The notes: generated by a model not told the origin, from the letters alone. A stretch of 64,000 nucleotides of DNA from Actinoplanes auranticolor (GCF_018332655.1 NZ_BOQL01000066.1:1-64000); one strand, 5' to 3'; shown: positions 16,729 to 26,026, counted from the first letter of the stretch. Program-made: numbers and translations.

Positions 16729-17796
16729 TCATCCCACCTTCCGTGCGGTCGACATCCGCTTGACGTACAGGTTGACCAGTACGGCGAGCAGGAGCATCAC
16801 GCCGAGGAAGGCCTTGAACCAGTTCGGGTCCCAGCCGGCGTAGACGATGCCCAGGCTGGTCATGCCGAAGATGAAGGCGCCGATCGCGACACCGATCGCG
16901 TTGCCGTAGCCGCCGGTGAGCAGCGTGCCGCCGACGACCGCGGCGATGATGTAGAGGAACTCGTTGCCCACGCCGTTGCCGGCCTGCAGCGTGTTGAAGC
17001 GGTACAGCGTGTGCATGCCGATGAACCAGCCCAGGAACGACACGGTCATGAACAGGCCGATCTTGGTGCGGATCACCGGTACGCCGACCGCGCGGGCGCT
17101 GTCCGGGTTGCCGCCGACGGCGTAGATCCAGTTACCGGTGCGGGTGCGCTGCAGGATCCAGGCCGCGAGCGCGACGAACAGGATCCACCAGATGACCGTG
17201 ATCCACACGGTGACCGGGCCGATCTTGAAGCTGGACGAGAAGATCTTCTGCAGCGAGGCGAAGCCGTCGATCTGACTGATGTCGGCACTGGACACCGAGC
17301 CGGTGACCAGCTTGGTCACGCCGAGGTTGGCCCCCTGGAGCACGAAGAACGTGCCCAGCGTGATGAGGAAGCTGGGGATACCGGTCTTCATCACCAGGAA
17401 GCCGTTGACGAAGCCGATGAACAGGCAGAAGACCAGGGAGAGGATCGCACCGACCCACAGGTTCATCCCGAAGTACCAGCACACCATCGAGTTGACCAGG
17501 CCGGCCGTGGTGGTGATGACACCGGCGGAGAGGTCGAACTCGCCGCCGATCATGAGCAGGCCGACGCCCACCGCGACGATACCGATCGTGGAGGACTGGT
17601 AGAGCACGGTGAAGAACGACTCACCCGAGCGGAAGGCGGGGGCGGACACCAGGAAGAAGACGAAGATGAGGATCGCCGCCACCAGGGCACCGACCTCGGG
17701 ACGGGCGAGGATGCGGTTGGACAGCCCGAGGGTGACCCGGTTGGCCGAATCGGACGGTGGTGCGGTGGACGGAGGGGACGTCTGGACATGGGTCAT
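16729..17796 (-). CDS. Sugar (inositol) ABC transporter permease
   Basis: Membrane component of 355 residues in the RbsC/AraH-type (BPD_transp_2) family. About ten hydrophobic segments are seen, with typical motifs GIVAVGVGLLMIGGEFDLSAG, GTFFVLQGANL, WIYAVGGNPDSARAVGVPV and AAVVGGTLLTGGYGNAIGVAIGA. The ATG chosen starts a polar cytoplasmic lead; the longer open frame upstream runs into the intergenic hairpin and is rejected. Confidence 0.93.
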   Translation of the reverse strand: MTHVQTSPPSTAPPSDSANRVTLGLSNRILARPEVGALVAAILIFVFFLVSAPAFRSGESFFTVLYQSSTIGIVAVGVGLLMIGGEFDLSAGVITTTAGLVNSMVCWYFGMNLWVGAILSLVFCLFIGFVNGFLVMKTGIPSFLITLGTFFVLQGANLGVTKLVTGSVSSADISQIDGFASLQKIFSSSFKIGPVTVWITVIWWILFVALAAWILQRTRTGNWIYAVGGNPDSARAVGVPVIRTKIGLFMTVSFLGWFIGMHTLYRFNTLQAGNGVGNEFLYIIAAVVGGTLLTGGYGNAIGVAIGAFIFGMTSLGIVYAGWDPNWFKAFLGVMLLLAVLVNLYVKRMSTARKVG

Positions 17797-17820
17797 GGTT
17801 GTGCTCCGATGACTACCTGT

Positions 17821-17860
17821 GCCGGGAGAGGCCGGGTCGCGACCCGCGACCTCCCCCGGC
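17821..17860. promoter_or_regulatory. GC-rich hairpin between binding-protein and permease genes
   Basis: A 40-base inverted repeat has outer arms GCCGGG/CCCGGC and a second block GAGG/CCTC, around the self-complementary core CGGGTCGCGACCCG. It sits in the only sizeable gap between the transporter genes. Such hairpins often protect the upstream binding-protein message or attenuate read-through, giving more binding protein than permease; that role is inferred. Confidence 0.6.
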
Positions 17861-17866
17861 GAGCGA

Positions 17867-18862
17867 CTACCGGGTGTTGGTCTTGGTGAACGGCAGGATC
17901 TTGTCGATGTTCGTCTTGTCGACGAAGGACGGCCCGGTGAGCACCGGCTTGCCGCCACCGATGTCGTTGCCGTTCTTCAGGTAGAGGTAGAGCGAGGAGA
18001 CGGCCAGGTACCCCTGGACGTACGGCTGCTGATCGATGGAGAACTCGACCTTGCCGTCCTGGACCTGCTGGGCGATTTCGGCGTTGAGGTCGAAGGTGAC
18101 CACCTTCGCCGAGCTGCCGGCGGCGTCCTTGGCCTTCAGCGCGTCCAGGGCGATCGGCGCGCCCAGGGTGATGATGTAGTCGATCGACTTGTCCTGGGCC
18201 AGCTTGGCCTGCAGCGTGGACGTCACCGACGAGTCGTCGGCGCCGTTCACCTGGATGTTCTCCGTGCCCGGCGCCGCACTTTTGGCGCCGGCGCAGCGGG
18301 CCTCCAGCGAGACGGAGCCGGCCTGGTGGATGACGCACAACGGGTGCTTGGCCCCGGCGGCGGCGATGCGCTCGCCCGCGCTGGTGCCGGCCACGGTCTC
18401 GTCGGAGCCGAAGTACATCAGGGCGCCGAGCTTCTGGTACTGGTCGATTCCGGCGTTGAGGCCGACCACGGGGATCTTCGCGTCGGTGGCCGCCTTCACC
18501 GAGCCGGCCAGGGCGTCCGGGGTCACCAGGGTGGTGGCGATGCCGTTCACCTTGGAATCGACCGCGTTCTGGATCAGCACGGCCTGTTTGGACGCGTCCG
18601 GGTCGTTGGAGTACTTGAGGGTCACGCCCTCGTCCTTGGCGGCCTGCTGGGCGCCGGACTTGATCTTGTCCCAGAAGGTGTCACCCGGCGTCTCGTGGGT
18701 GATCATCGCGATCGTGTAGCCGGAACTGCCGGGGGCGTTGCCACCGCCGCCGGAGTTGTCGGTGGTCTCCTGCCTGCCGCCATCGCTGCAGGCGGTGAGC
18801 CCGAGGGCCAGCACCGCCGCCACGGCGACCAGGCGTGCACCTCGGATGCGACTCAGCGTCAT
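17867..18862 (-). CDS. Sugar (inositol)-binding lipoprotein of the ABC importer
   Basis: Extracellular solute receptor of 331 residues in the periplasmic-binding family 4 (ribose-binding-like). The signal peptide ends in lipobox LTAC (C25), followed by a Gly/Ser-rich spacer. The core shows the family start YTIAMITHETPGDTFWDKIKSGAQQAA and the hinge-side segments KIPVVGLNAGI and IDYIITLGAPIALDAL. A good AAGGAAGGAA ribosome-binding site lies 31 bases after the iolE stop. Ligand specificity for myo-inositol is inferred from the operon. Confidence 0.92.
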   Translation of the reverse strand: MTLSRIRGARLVAVAAVLALGLTACSDGGRQETTDNSGGGGNAPGSSGYTIAMITHETPGDTFWDKIKSGAQQAAKDEGVTLKYSNDPDASKQAVLIQNAVDSKVNGIATTLVTPDALAGSVKAATDAKIPVVGLNAGIDQYQKLGALMYFGSDETVAGTSAGERIAAAGAKHPLCVIHQAGSVSLEARCAGAKSAAPGTENIQVNGADDSSVTSTLQAKLAQDKSIDYIITLGAPIALDALKAKDAAGSSAKVVTFDLNAEIAQQVQDGKVEFSIDQQPYVQGYLAVSSLYLYLKNGNDIGGGKPVLTGPSFVDKTNIDKILPFTKTNTR

Positions 18863-18893
18863 GAGGTTCCTTCCTTCACAAGGGGAGCGGTCG

Positions 18894-19784
18894 TCACAGA
18901 CCGACGGAATTCAGATAGGCACGGGTACGGGTGGCGATCGGCAGGGGCAGGTCGAAGTCGACCGGGTACATGTCCTGCTCGACGACGACGAACAGGTCGG
19001 CGTCCAACTCGTTGAGGGCCTCCAGCACGGACGGCACGTCCGGCCGGCCCGCCGGCGGCTCGACGCTCGCGCCCAGCGCGACGGCCTGCCCGAAGGCCAG
19101 GTCCTCGCGCTCGGCCCGCTCGGCGATCGCCGGGTCCATCTGTTTGATGTGCACGTAGCCGATCCGCTCGGGGTACTTGCGGATGACGGCCGGGATGTCC
19201 GCCCGCCGGTAGGCGAGGTGGCCGGTGTCCAGGCACAGCGAGACGTAGCGCGGATCGGTGTCGGACAGGAAGCGCTCGGTCTGCGCCTGGGTCTCCACGT
19301 GGTAGTCGGCGTGCGGATGGAACTGCATGGTGAGGCCGTACTCCTCGGCGAGGACCTTGCCGAGGGTGTTGCTGTTGTCGATCAGTGCCCGCCAGCGTTC
19401 CGGGCTCAGCTCGGCCGGCTCGTGGTAGACCCCGGTCACGTCGTCGCGGTAGCCGGGCACCGGGACGAAGATCAGGTTCTCGGCGCCGAGGGCCGTGATC
19501 AGCTCGGCGACCTTGCGGGTCTCGGCCAGCACGGCCGCGAAATCCTTGTGCGGGCCGCCGACGCCGGCGACCGTGCCGCCGGCACAGGTCAGGTCCCGGC
19601 GAGCGAGCTCGTCGCGCAGCTGGGCCGGGTCGGTGGGCAGATAGCCGTACGGGCCCAGCTCCAGCCACCGGTAGCCGGCCCCGGCCAGCTCGTCGAGGAA
19701 GCGCTGCCAGGGGGTCTGCCGCGGGTCGTCGGCGAACCACACGCCCCAGGAGTCGGGACAGCTGCCCAGCCGGAGTCGTCTCAT
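18894..19784 (-). CDS. iolE: Inosose dehydratase-like TIM-barrel protein (IolE type)
   Basis: Expected to dehydrate 2-keto-myo-inositol to 3D-trihydroxycyclohexane-1,2-dione. The N-terminal GSCPDSWGVWFADDP is characteristic of IolE proteins. Metal-site regions of the xylose-isomerase-like barrel are present (QFHPHADYHVET, CLDTGHLAYRRADI, YVHIKQMDP, VVVEQDMYP). The length of 296 matches. It lies just after the semialdehyde dehydrogenase gene. A related epimerase role is possible, but no other IolE candidate is in the window. Confidence 0.85.
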   Translation of the reverse strand: MRRLRLGSCPDSWGVWFADDPRQTPWQRFLDELAGAGYRWLELGPYGYLPTDPAQLRDELARRDLTCAGGTVAGVGGPHKDFAAVLAETRKVAELITALGAENLIFVPVPGYRDDVTGVYHEPAELSPERWRALIDNSNTLGKVLAEEYGLTMQFHPHADYHVETQAQTERFLSDTDPRYVSLCLDTGHLAYRRADIPAVIRKYPERIGYVHIKQMDPAIAERAEREDLAFGQAVALGASVEPPAGRPDVPSVLEALNELDADLFVVVEQDMYPVDFDLPLPIATRTRAYLNSVGL

Positions 19785-19791
19785 CGCTGCC

Positions 19792-21288
19792 TCAGCTCGC
19801 CGTCGGGAAGTGCATGCTGGCGCCGTGCGCGGCCTCGACGTGCGGCCACCGGGAGGTCACGACCTTGCCGCGGGTGTAGAACGAGACGCCCTCCGGACCG
19901 TGGATGTGCTTGTCGCCGAAGAGAGAGTCCTTCCAGCCGCCGAAGGAGTAGTAGGCCATCGGCACCGGGATGGGAACGTTGATGCCGATCATCCCGACCC
20001 GTACCCCGCGCTGGAAGCGCCGTGCGGCCTCACCGCTGCTGGTGAAGATGGCGGTGCCGTTGCCGTACGGGTTCGCGTTGATCAGGTCGATCGCCGCCTC
20101 GACGGTGTCCGAGCGCACCACCGACAGCACCGGCCCGAAGATCTCCTCGGTGTAGACGTCCATCGAGGTCCGCACCTGGTCGATGACCGTGGGGCCGACG
20201 AAGAAGCCGTCGGAGAAGCCCGGCACCTTGAGCCCGCGGCCGTCGGCGAGCAGCTTGGCGCCCTGCTGTTCGCCCGTACCGATCAGGCCCTCGATCCGGT
20301 CGCGGGCCGCGGCCGTGACCACCGGGCCCATCTCGCTCTTCGGGTCGCGGCCGGAGCCGACCACCACCTCGCTCGCCTTGCGGGTCAGGATGTCGGCCAG
20401 CGGGTCACCGGCGGCGCCGACGGCGACCGCCGCGGAGATCGCCATGCACCGCTCGCCGGCCGAGCCGAACGCCGCCGCGGCCAGGTGGTTGGCGGCGAAC
20501 TCGAGGTCGGCGTCGGGCAGGATGACGGCGTGGTTCTTGGCGCCGCCGAGGGCCTGCACCCGCTTGCCGGTCGCGGACGCCTGCCGGTGGATGTAGCGGG
20601 CGATCGGCGTGGAGCCGACGAAGGAGACCGCGGCGACGTCGGGATGCTGCAGCAGCGCGTCGACGGCGGCCTTGTCGCCGTGCACGACGTTGAAGACGCC
20701 GTCGGGCAGACCGGCCTGGCGCCACAGGTCGGCGATGTAGTTGGACGCCGACGGGTCACGCTCGCTGGGTTTGAGCACGAACGTGTTGCCGCAGGCGATG
20801 GCGACCGGGTACATCCACATCGGGACCATCACCGGGAAGTTGAACGGGGTGATGCCGGCGCAGACCCCGAGCGGCTCACGGAAGCTGAACACGTCCACGC
20901 CGGTCGACGCCTGGTCGGAGTACTCACCCTTGAGCAGCTGCGGGATGCCGCAGGCGAACTCGATGACCTCCAGGCCGCGCTGGACCTCGCCGGCCGCGTC
21001 GCTGAGGACCTTGCCGTGCTCGTCGGACACCAGCTCGGCGAGCGGCTTGACGTTGGCGTTGACCAGCTCGCGGAAGTCGAACATGATCTTCGTACGGGCG
21101 CTCAGCGACGCCTGGCTCCAGGACTCGAAGGCCGTACGCGCCGCCGCCACGGCCGCGTCCACGTCGGCGCTCTCGGCCAGCACCACCTCGTGCTGCTGAG
21201 CGCCGGTCGCCGGGTTGTAGACCGGGGCGCGGCGGGTGGCGGCACCACTGGTGAAGCTGCCGCCGATCCAATGTTCGATGGTGGTCAA
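19792..21288 (-). CDS. iolA: Methylmalonate-semialdehyde dehydrogenase (IolA/MmsA)
   Basis: CoA-acylating aldehyde dehydrogenase of 498 residues that converts malonic semialdehyde to acetyl-CoA (and methylmalonic semialdehyde to propionyl-CoA), the last step of inositol breakdown. It shows the family N-terminus HWIGG, GITPFNFPVMVPMWMYPVAIACGNTFVLKPSE (144-176) and the catalytic cysteine C281 in GSAGERCMAIS. The start codon is TTG with a GAGGG ribosome-binding site 8 bases upstream, an unusual start for this window and a possible brake on expression. Confidence 0.94.
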   Translation of the reverse strand: MTTIEHWIGGSFTSGAATRRAPVYNPATGAQQHEVVLAESADVDAAVAAARTAFESWSQASLSARTKIMFDFRELVNANVKPLAELVSDEHGKVLSDAAGEVQRGLEVIEFACGIPQLLKGEYSDQASTGVDVFSFREPLGVCAGITPFNFPVMVPMWMYPVAIACGNTFVLKPSERDPSASNYIADLWRQAGLPDGVFNVVHGDKAAVDALLQHPDVAAVSFVGSTPIARYIHRQASATGKRVQALGGAKNHAVILPDADLEFAANHLAAAAFGSAGERCMAISAAVAVGAAGDPLADILTRKASEVVVGSGRDPKSEMGPVVTAAARDRIEGLIGTGEQQGAKLLADGRGLKVPGFSDGFFVGPTVIDQVRTSMDVYTEEIFGPVLSVVRSDTVEAAIDLINANPYGNGTAIFTSSGEAARRFQRGVRVGMIGINVPIPVPMAYYSFGGWKDSLFGDKHIHGPEGVSFYTRGKVVTSRWPHVEAAHGASMHFPTAS

Positions 21289-21301
21289 GGCACTGCCCTC
21301 T

Positions 21302-23155
21302 CTAGAGATACTGCCGCTGGCCGCGCTTGGCCGTTTCGTAGGCGGTCCGGGCCGACCGGGTGCTGTCCAGCGCCGAGACCTCCGAGACGGGCACGTCCCA
21401 CCAGCTCTCGCTGGACGGCACCGGGGACAGCGGGTCGGTCTCGATGTGCACGACGGTGAGCCGGTCGGCCTCGCGGGCCCGCTTGAGGCCCTCGGTGAGC
21501 TCGGCGATGCCGCGGCACCGGATGACGTGCGCGCCGAGGCTCTCGGCGTTGGCCGCCAGGTCGACCGGCAGCCGGTCGCCGTCGTAGTCGTCGTCCGCGC
21601 CGCGGTAGCGGTAACTGGTGCCGAAACGCTGCGAGCCGAGCGACTCCGACAGCGCGCCGATCGAGGCGAACCCGTGGTTCTGGACCAGGACGACGATCAG
21701 CTTGATGCCGTCGGCCACGGCGGTGACGATCTCCTGCGCCATCATCAGGTACGATCCGTCGCCGACCAGCGCGTACACCTCGCGGGAGGGGTCGGCCATC
21801 TTGATGCCGAGCGCGCCGGCGATCTCGAAGCCCATGCAGGAGTAGCCGTACTCGACGTGGTACTGCTTCGGGTCCCGGGCGCGCCACAGCAGTTGCAGGT
21901 CACCGGGCATGCTGCCGGCCGCCTGCACGACCACGTCACGTTGGCCGCAGGCGTCGTTGACCGCGCCGATGACCTCGCTCTGGGCCGGCAGCGGTCCGTG
22001 GCCGAGGTGGTACGCGTGATCGACCTCCCGCTGCCACGCCGCGACGTCGTCCGCGTACGACACGTCGCAGCGGTAGCCGGGGAGGGCGGCGGTCAGTGCC
22101 TCCAGGGCGGCCCGGGCATCGGCCACGACGGAGACCGCGGATTGCTTGGCCGCGTCGAAGGGCGCCACGTTCAGGTTGACGAACCGGACGTCCGGGTCGG
22201 CGAAGGCGGAGCGGGAGGCGGTCGTGAAGTCGCTGTAGCGGGTTCCGATGCCGATGATCACGTCGGCTTCCCGGGCGAGCCGGTTGGCGACCGGGGTGCC
22301 GGTGGAGCCGACTCCGCCCACCGAGTTCGGGTGGTCCCAGCTCAGTGCGCCCTTGCCGGCCTGGGTGTCGGCGACCGGGATGCCGGTGGCGCGGGCGAAG
22401 GCGTCCAGCGCGGCGGAGGCCTCCGAGTAGATCACCCCGCCGCCGGCGACGATCAGCGGACGGCGGGCGGACCGGATCACCTCGGCGGCCCGCTCGATCG
22501 CGGCCGGCTCCGGCACCGGCCGGGCCACGTGCCACACGCGCTTGGCGAACAGGGCGTCCGGGAAGTCGTACGCCTCGGCCTGCACGTCCTGGGGCAGGCA
22601 GATCGTCACCGCGCCGGTCTCCACCGGGTCGGTGAGCACCCGCATCGCCCCCAGCAGCGCCGACGCAAGTTGCTCAGGACGCCACACGCGGTCGAAGAAC
22701 CGCGACAGCGGCCGGAACGCGTCGTTGACGGACACGTCGTAGGAGCGCGGATCCTCCAGCTCCTGCAGCACCGGCGCGGCGACCCGGGTCGCGAAGACAT
22801 CGCTGGGCAGCAGCAGCACCGGGATCCGGTTGACCGTGGCCAGCGCCGCGCCGGTCAGCATGTTGGTCGAGCCGGGCCCGATCGAGGCCGTGCAGGCCAG
22901 TGCCGACAGCCGGTTCTTCATCCGGGCGTAGCCGACCGCGGCGTGCACCATGGCCTGCTCGTTGCGGGCCAGGTGGTACGGCAGGGCGGCCGAGCCCGTG
23001 CGCTGCGCCTGGAGCAGGGCCTGACCGACCCCGGCGACGTTGCCGTGGCCGAAGATGCCGAAACAGCCAGCGATCGCGCGCTGCTCGGCGCCGTCCCGCT
23101 CGGTCCACTGGTTGGCCAGGAACGTGACGACGGCCTGGGCGACGGTGAGTCTCAC
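21302..23155 (-). CDS. iolD: 3D-trihydroxycyclohexane-1,2-dione hydrolase IolD
   Basis: Thiamine-diphosphate enzyme (617 residues) that hydrolyses the cyclic diketone to 5-deoxy-glucuronate. The N-terminal ThDP domain reads CFGIFGHGNVAGVGQALLQ, followed by ACTASIGPGSTNMLTGAA. The C-terminal cofactor-binding region is EVYALVGDGSYLMMAQEIVTAV, with the ThDP motif GDGS and a downstream asparagine. The GTG start follows GAGGAGG and overlaps the iolB stop as GTGA. The frame stays open upstream inside iolB but the conserved N-terminus begins here. Confidence 0.95.
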   Translation of the reverse strand: MRLTVAQAVVTFLANQWTERDGAEQRAIAGCFGIFGHGNVAGVGQALLQAQRTGSAALPYHLARNEQAMVHAAVGYARMKNRLSALACTASIGPGSTNMLTGAALATVNRIPVLLLPSDVFATRVAAPVLQELEDPRSYDVSVNDAFRPLSRFFDRVWRPEQLASALLGAMRVLTDPVETGAVTICLPQDVQAEAYDFPDALFAKRVWHVARPVPEPAAIERAAEVIRSARRPLIVAGGGVIYSEASAALDAFARATGIPVADTQAGKGALSWDHPNSVGGVGSTGTPVANRLAREADVIIGIGTRYSDFTTASRSAFADPDVRFVNLNVAPFDAAKQSAVSVVADARAALEALTAALPGYRCDVSYADDVAAWQREVDHAYHLGHGPLPAQSEVIGAVNDACGQRDVVVQAAGSMPGDLQLLWRARDPKQYHVEYGYSCMGFEIAGALGIKMADPSREVYALVGDGSYLMMAQEIVTAVADGIKLIVVLVQNHGFASIGALSESLGSQRFGTSYRYRGADDDYDGDRLPVDLAANAESLGAHVIRCRGIAELTEGLKRAREADRLTVVHIETDPLSPVPSSESWWDVPVSEVSALDSTRSARTAYETAKRGQRQYL

Positions 23156-24027
23156 GGGCGCCTCCTCTCGGTTGCGGACGTCAGGGGCAGCCGGGGGTCC
23201 ATCGCCTGCCCGGTCCAGGTGCCCCGGACCCAGGCGTGGGCCGGGTCGTCGGAGAAGAGCCACTTGCGCTCCCCCGGACCGGCCATGACGTTGAGGTAGT
23301 AGAGGTCGTAACCGGGCGCGGCCATCGACGGGCCGTGCCAGCCGTACGGAATCAGCACGACATCCCCGCTGCGCACCTCGGCGCAGATGTCGATCGGGCG
23401 GTCCGGGTGGCCGTACACGCGCTGATAGCCGGCCCCGGCAGCGCCCGACGGCGAACCGGCCACCTCGAAGTAGTAGATCTCCTCCAGCGCGGTCTCGCTC
23501 TCCCCCGGCGCGTCGTGCTTGTGCGGCGGGTACGACGACCAGTTGCCGCCCGGGGTGAGCACCTCCACCGCGATCAGCCGGTCGGCGTCGAACGAGTCCG
23601 GCGTACAGAAGTTGTTGACCTGCCGGCTGGCCTGCCCGGCCCCGCGCAGCTCGACCGGGACGTCCTCGGCCGGCCCGTAGCGGAACGGCAGCCGCCGGTC
23701 CGCGCGGGCCGCGGGCAGGGCGAAACGGCCGCCGGTCGCCGCCCGGACGGTGACCGCCGCGTCACGCGGCAGGTACGCGAAGTCGGTGACCCGGGAGAAC
23801 ACCGAACGCCGCCCGGTCAGGGTGACCCGCTCGTCGTCGCAGGTCACGTCGCAGCCGCCGACCAGCGGCAGCACGATCATCTCCTCGTCGCCGGTGGTGA
23901 AGCTGACCCGGGCGCCGACGGCCAGCTCGACGATCCGCAGGCCGCTGAAGCCCCAGCCGGCGCTCTGCGGGGTCACGACGGTCTCGAACGGCTTGCTCTG
24001 GGCGTCGCCGCGGCGCAGCAGTGTCAT
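23152..24027 (-). CDS. iolB: 5-deoxy-glucuronate isomerase IolB
   Basis: Cupin-type isomerase of 291 residues that turns 5-deoxy-glucuronate into 5-dehydro-2-deoxy-gluconate. Matching segments are GWGFSGLRIVELAVGA near the start, the cupin metal-site region NWSSYPPHKHDAPGESETALEEIYYFE with its His/Glu ligands, and VVLIPYGWHGPSMAAPGYDLYYLNVMAG near the end. Both ends overlap neighbours by four bases, which supports tight co-translation with iolD and the aldolase. Confidence 0.95.
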   Translation of the reverse strand: MTLLRRGDAQSKPFETVVTPQSAGWGFSGLRIVELAVGARVSFTTGDEEMIVLPLVGGCDVTCDDERVTLTGRRSVFSRVTDFAYLPRDAAVTVRAATGGRFALPAARADRRLPFRYGPAEDVPVELRGAGQASRQVNNFCTPDSFDADRLIAVEVLTPGGNWSSYPPHKHDAPGESETALEEIYYFEVAGSPSGAAGAGYQRVYGHPDRPIDICAEVRSGDVVLIPYGWHGPSMAAPGYDLYYLNVMAGPGERKWLFSDDPAHAWVRGTWTGQAMDPRLPLTSATERRRP

Positions 24028-24893
24028 AGCAGGCCCACCGCCCGGTCGACCGCGCCCGCGACGTCCCCGCCGGGTGGATAGAGCAGGCTGCGCCCGATCA
24101 CCAGGCCCTGCACGGTCGGCTGGGCCAGCGCCTTGCTCCACCGCGCGTAGGCGGCCTCGGCGTCGTCGGAGACCTCGCCACCGAGGATCAGGGCCGGCAG
24201 CGTGGTCGCCGCCATGACGCGTTCCATGTCGGCCACGACCGGGACCTTCAACCAGGTGTACGCCGAAGTGGGCCCGAGTCCCGCGGCGACCGTCATCGCC
24301 CGGATCATCGCCTCGGCGCTGAGCTCGTTGCGCACCCGGCCGTCGGCCCGGTGCGAGATGAACGGCTCGACCATCGCCATCAGCTTGTGCGCGGCCAGGT
24401 CGCCGACGGCCTTCCCGCAGCTCTCCAGCGTGCTCACGGTGCCGGCGTCGTCCGGGTCGATGCGCAGCAGCATCTTGCCACCGGAGAACCCGGCCGCGGC
24501 GAGACTGTCGCCGTCGTACGCGGTGAACCGGTCGTCGATCTCGAAGCTGGTGCCGGCCAGCCCGCCGCGGTTCATCGAGCCGATGACGACCTTGTCGTCG
24601 AGCGCGCCGAGCAGCAGCAGGTCCTCCAGGATGTCCGGGGTGCCCAGTACGCCGTTGACGCCCGGGCGTTCCAGCGCGGTGCAGATTCGCCGCAGCAGGT
24701 CGGCGCGGTTGCCCATGGCCAGCGGGTCGGGACCGGCCCGGAGCGCGCCGCGGGCCGGATGGTCGGCGGCGATGATCATCATGCGGCCGTGCTCACCGCG
24801 CCAGCCGGCGGGCCGGCGGCGGGCGGCCGCGGCGACGGCGATCGCGTCCGGGCGGTCGGCCCGGGCGGCGACGATCTCGTGGACGTCAAGCAC
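24024..24893 (-). CDS. Inositol-pathway aldolase (Cgl0158/IolJ-type)
   Basis: Class I-like aldolase of 289 residues related to the Cgl0158/DeoC-LacD group. It is expected to cleave 5-dehydro-2-deoxy-gluconate 6-phosphate to dihydroxyacetone phosphate and malonic semialdehyde. Visible blocks are MIIAADHPARGALRAG, GVLGTPDILEDLLLLGALDDKVVIGSMNRGGL, SAYTWLKVPVV (likely Schiff-base lysine) and LILGGEVSDDAEAAYARW. It replaces the zinc-type IolJ of Bacillus. The GTG start is preceded by GAGGAGG and overlaps iolC by 8 bases. Confidence 0.87.
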   Translation of the reverse strand: MLDVHEIVAARADRPDAIAVAAAARRRPAGWRGEHGRMMIIAADHPARGALRAGPDPLAMGNRADLLRRICTALERPGVNGVLGTPDILEDLLLLGALDDKVVIGSMNRGGLAGTSFEIDDRFTAYDGDSLAAAGFSGGKMLLRIDPDDAGTVSTLESCGKAVGDLAAHKLMAMVEPFISHRADGRVRNELSAEAMIRAMTVAAGLGPTSAYTWLKVPVVADMERVMAATTLPALILGGEVSDDAEAAYARWSKALAQPTVQGLVIGRSLLYPPGGDVAGAVDRAVGLL

Positions 24894-25836
24894 GGCCGGC
24901 CTCCTCGATCAGCTGGCGGACCTCGGACTCGGTCGGCATGGCTTCGGCGCAGGCCAGACGGGTGGTGACGATGGCCCCGGCGGCGTTGCAGAAGCGCATC
25001 GTGGTCTCCAGGTCCCAGCCGGAGAGCAGCCCGTGGCACAGCGCGCCGCCGAAGGCGTCACCGGCGCCGAGGCCGTTGACCACCTCGATCGGCACCGGCG
25101 GCACCTGCACCTGTTCCTTGCCGTCGGAGGCCAGCACGCCGAGCGGTCCCTGCTTGACCACGGCGAGCTCGACACCCGCGTCGTGCAGGGCCTGCGCGGC
25201 GGCGTGCGGCTCACGGACGCCCACCGCGGTCTCGCACTCGTCGAGGTTGCCGACCGCGACGGTCACGTACGGCAACGCCTGGCTGATCCACTCGCGGGCC
25301 TGCTCGCGGGACTCCCAGAACATCGGCCGGTAGTCGAGGTCGAGGACCGTGATGCCCGACTTGTTGCGGGCCCGCAGCGCGGCCAGGGTGGCCTCCCGCG
25401 ACGGCGACTGGCACAGGCCGGTGCCGGTGACCCAGAAGATGCCGGCCGCCCGGATCGCCGCCAGGTCCAGTTCGGACTCCGCTATCTCCAGGTCGGGTGC
25501 CTTCGGGAAACGGTAGAAGTACAGCGGGAAGTCGTCCGGCGGGAAGATCTCGCAGAAGGTGACCGGGGTGGGCAGCGCCGCCACCGGTGCGACGAAGCGG
25601 TCGTCGACGCCGAAGCCGCGCAACGCGTCGTGGATGAACTCGCCGAACGGGTCGGCGCCGGTCCGGCTGATCACCGCGCTGCGCCGGCCGTAGCGGGCGG
25701 CGGCGACGGCGACGTTGGTGGGGCTGCCACCGAGGAACTTGGCGAAGGTGCGGACCTCGCGCAGCGAGACGCCGATCTGCTCGGGATACAGGTCGACGCC
25801 GATCCGTCCCATGGTCAGTACCTCGTCTGCGGACAT
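24886..25836 (-). CDS. iolC: 5-dehydro-2-deoxygluconokinase IolC
   Basis: PfkB-family kinase of 316 residues that phosphorylates 5-dehydro-2-deoxy-gluconate. Both family signatures are present, GGSPTNVA (36-43) and GAGDAFGGA (257-265, with the catalytic Asp260). The inner segment RYGRRSAVISRTGADPFGEF is typical of IolC. It is the first gene of the leftward inositol operon and is transcribed away from the GntR regulator. Confidence 0.94.
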   Translation of the reverse strand: MSADEVLTMGRIGVDLYPEQIGVSLREVRTFAKFLGGSPTNVAVAAARYGRRSAVISRTGADPFGEFIHDALRGFGVDDRFVAPVAALPTPVTFCEIFPPDDFPLYFYRFPKAPDLEIAESELDLAAIRAAGIFWVTGTGLCQSPSREATLAALRARNKSGITVLDLDYRPMFWESREQAREWISQALPYVTVAVGNLDECETAVGVREPHAAAQALHDAGVELAVVKQGPLGVLASDGKEQVQVPPVPIEVVNGLGAGDAFGGALCHGLLSGWDLETTMRFCNAAGAIVTTRLACAEAMPTESEVRQLIEEAGRA

Positions 25837-25967
25837 GCGTCCCCCTGGGAATGACGGATGGGCCGTGCGGGGAGAGTCGGGCGCGCTGCGGCGCCTGGTG
25901 TGCCGTGCTGGTTACGGCGCGGTGAAATGTCTTCGGGGCCGGTGCGTCGGCTCGTTTCGATGTAATA

Positions 25968-26005
25968 ACGTGGGGGCTTCCACGTCAATACTTTGTTATG
26001 ACAAA
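25968..26005. promoter_or_regulatory. Candidate IolR operators between iolC and the GntR gene
   Basis: Two inverted repeats lie close together: ACGTGG-N6-CCACGT at 25968-25985 and TTTGT-N4-ACAAA at 25992-26005. The surrounding DNA is unusually AT-rich for this genome (TAATAACG, TCAATACTTTG). The position in the 190-base divergent gap suits binding by the GntR protein and control of both directions. Confidence 0.55.
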
Positions 26006-26026
26006 CTGAAAAACGAAGGGGGTTCC

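Noticed and set aside
25837..26026. Extended N-terminus for the GntR regulator (frame open from 25715)
   Set aside because: The extension crosses the operator region and lacks similarity. The ATG after GAAGGGGG fits the family N-terminus.
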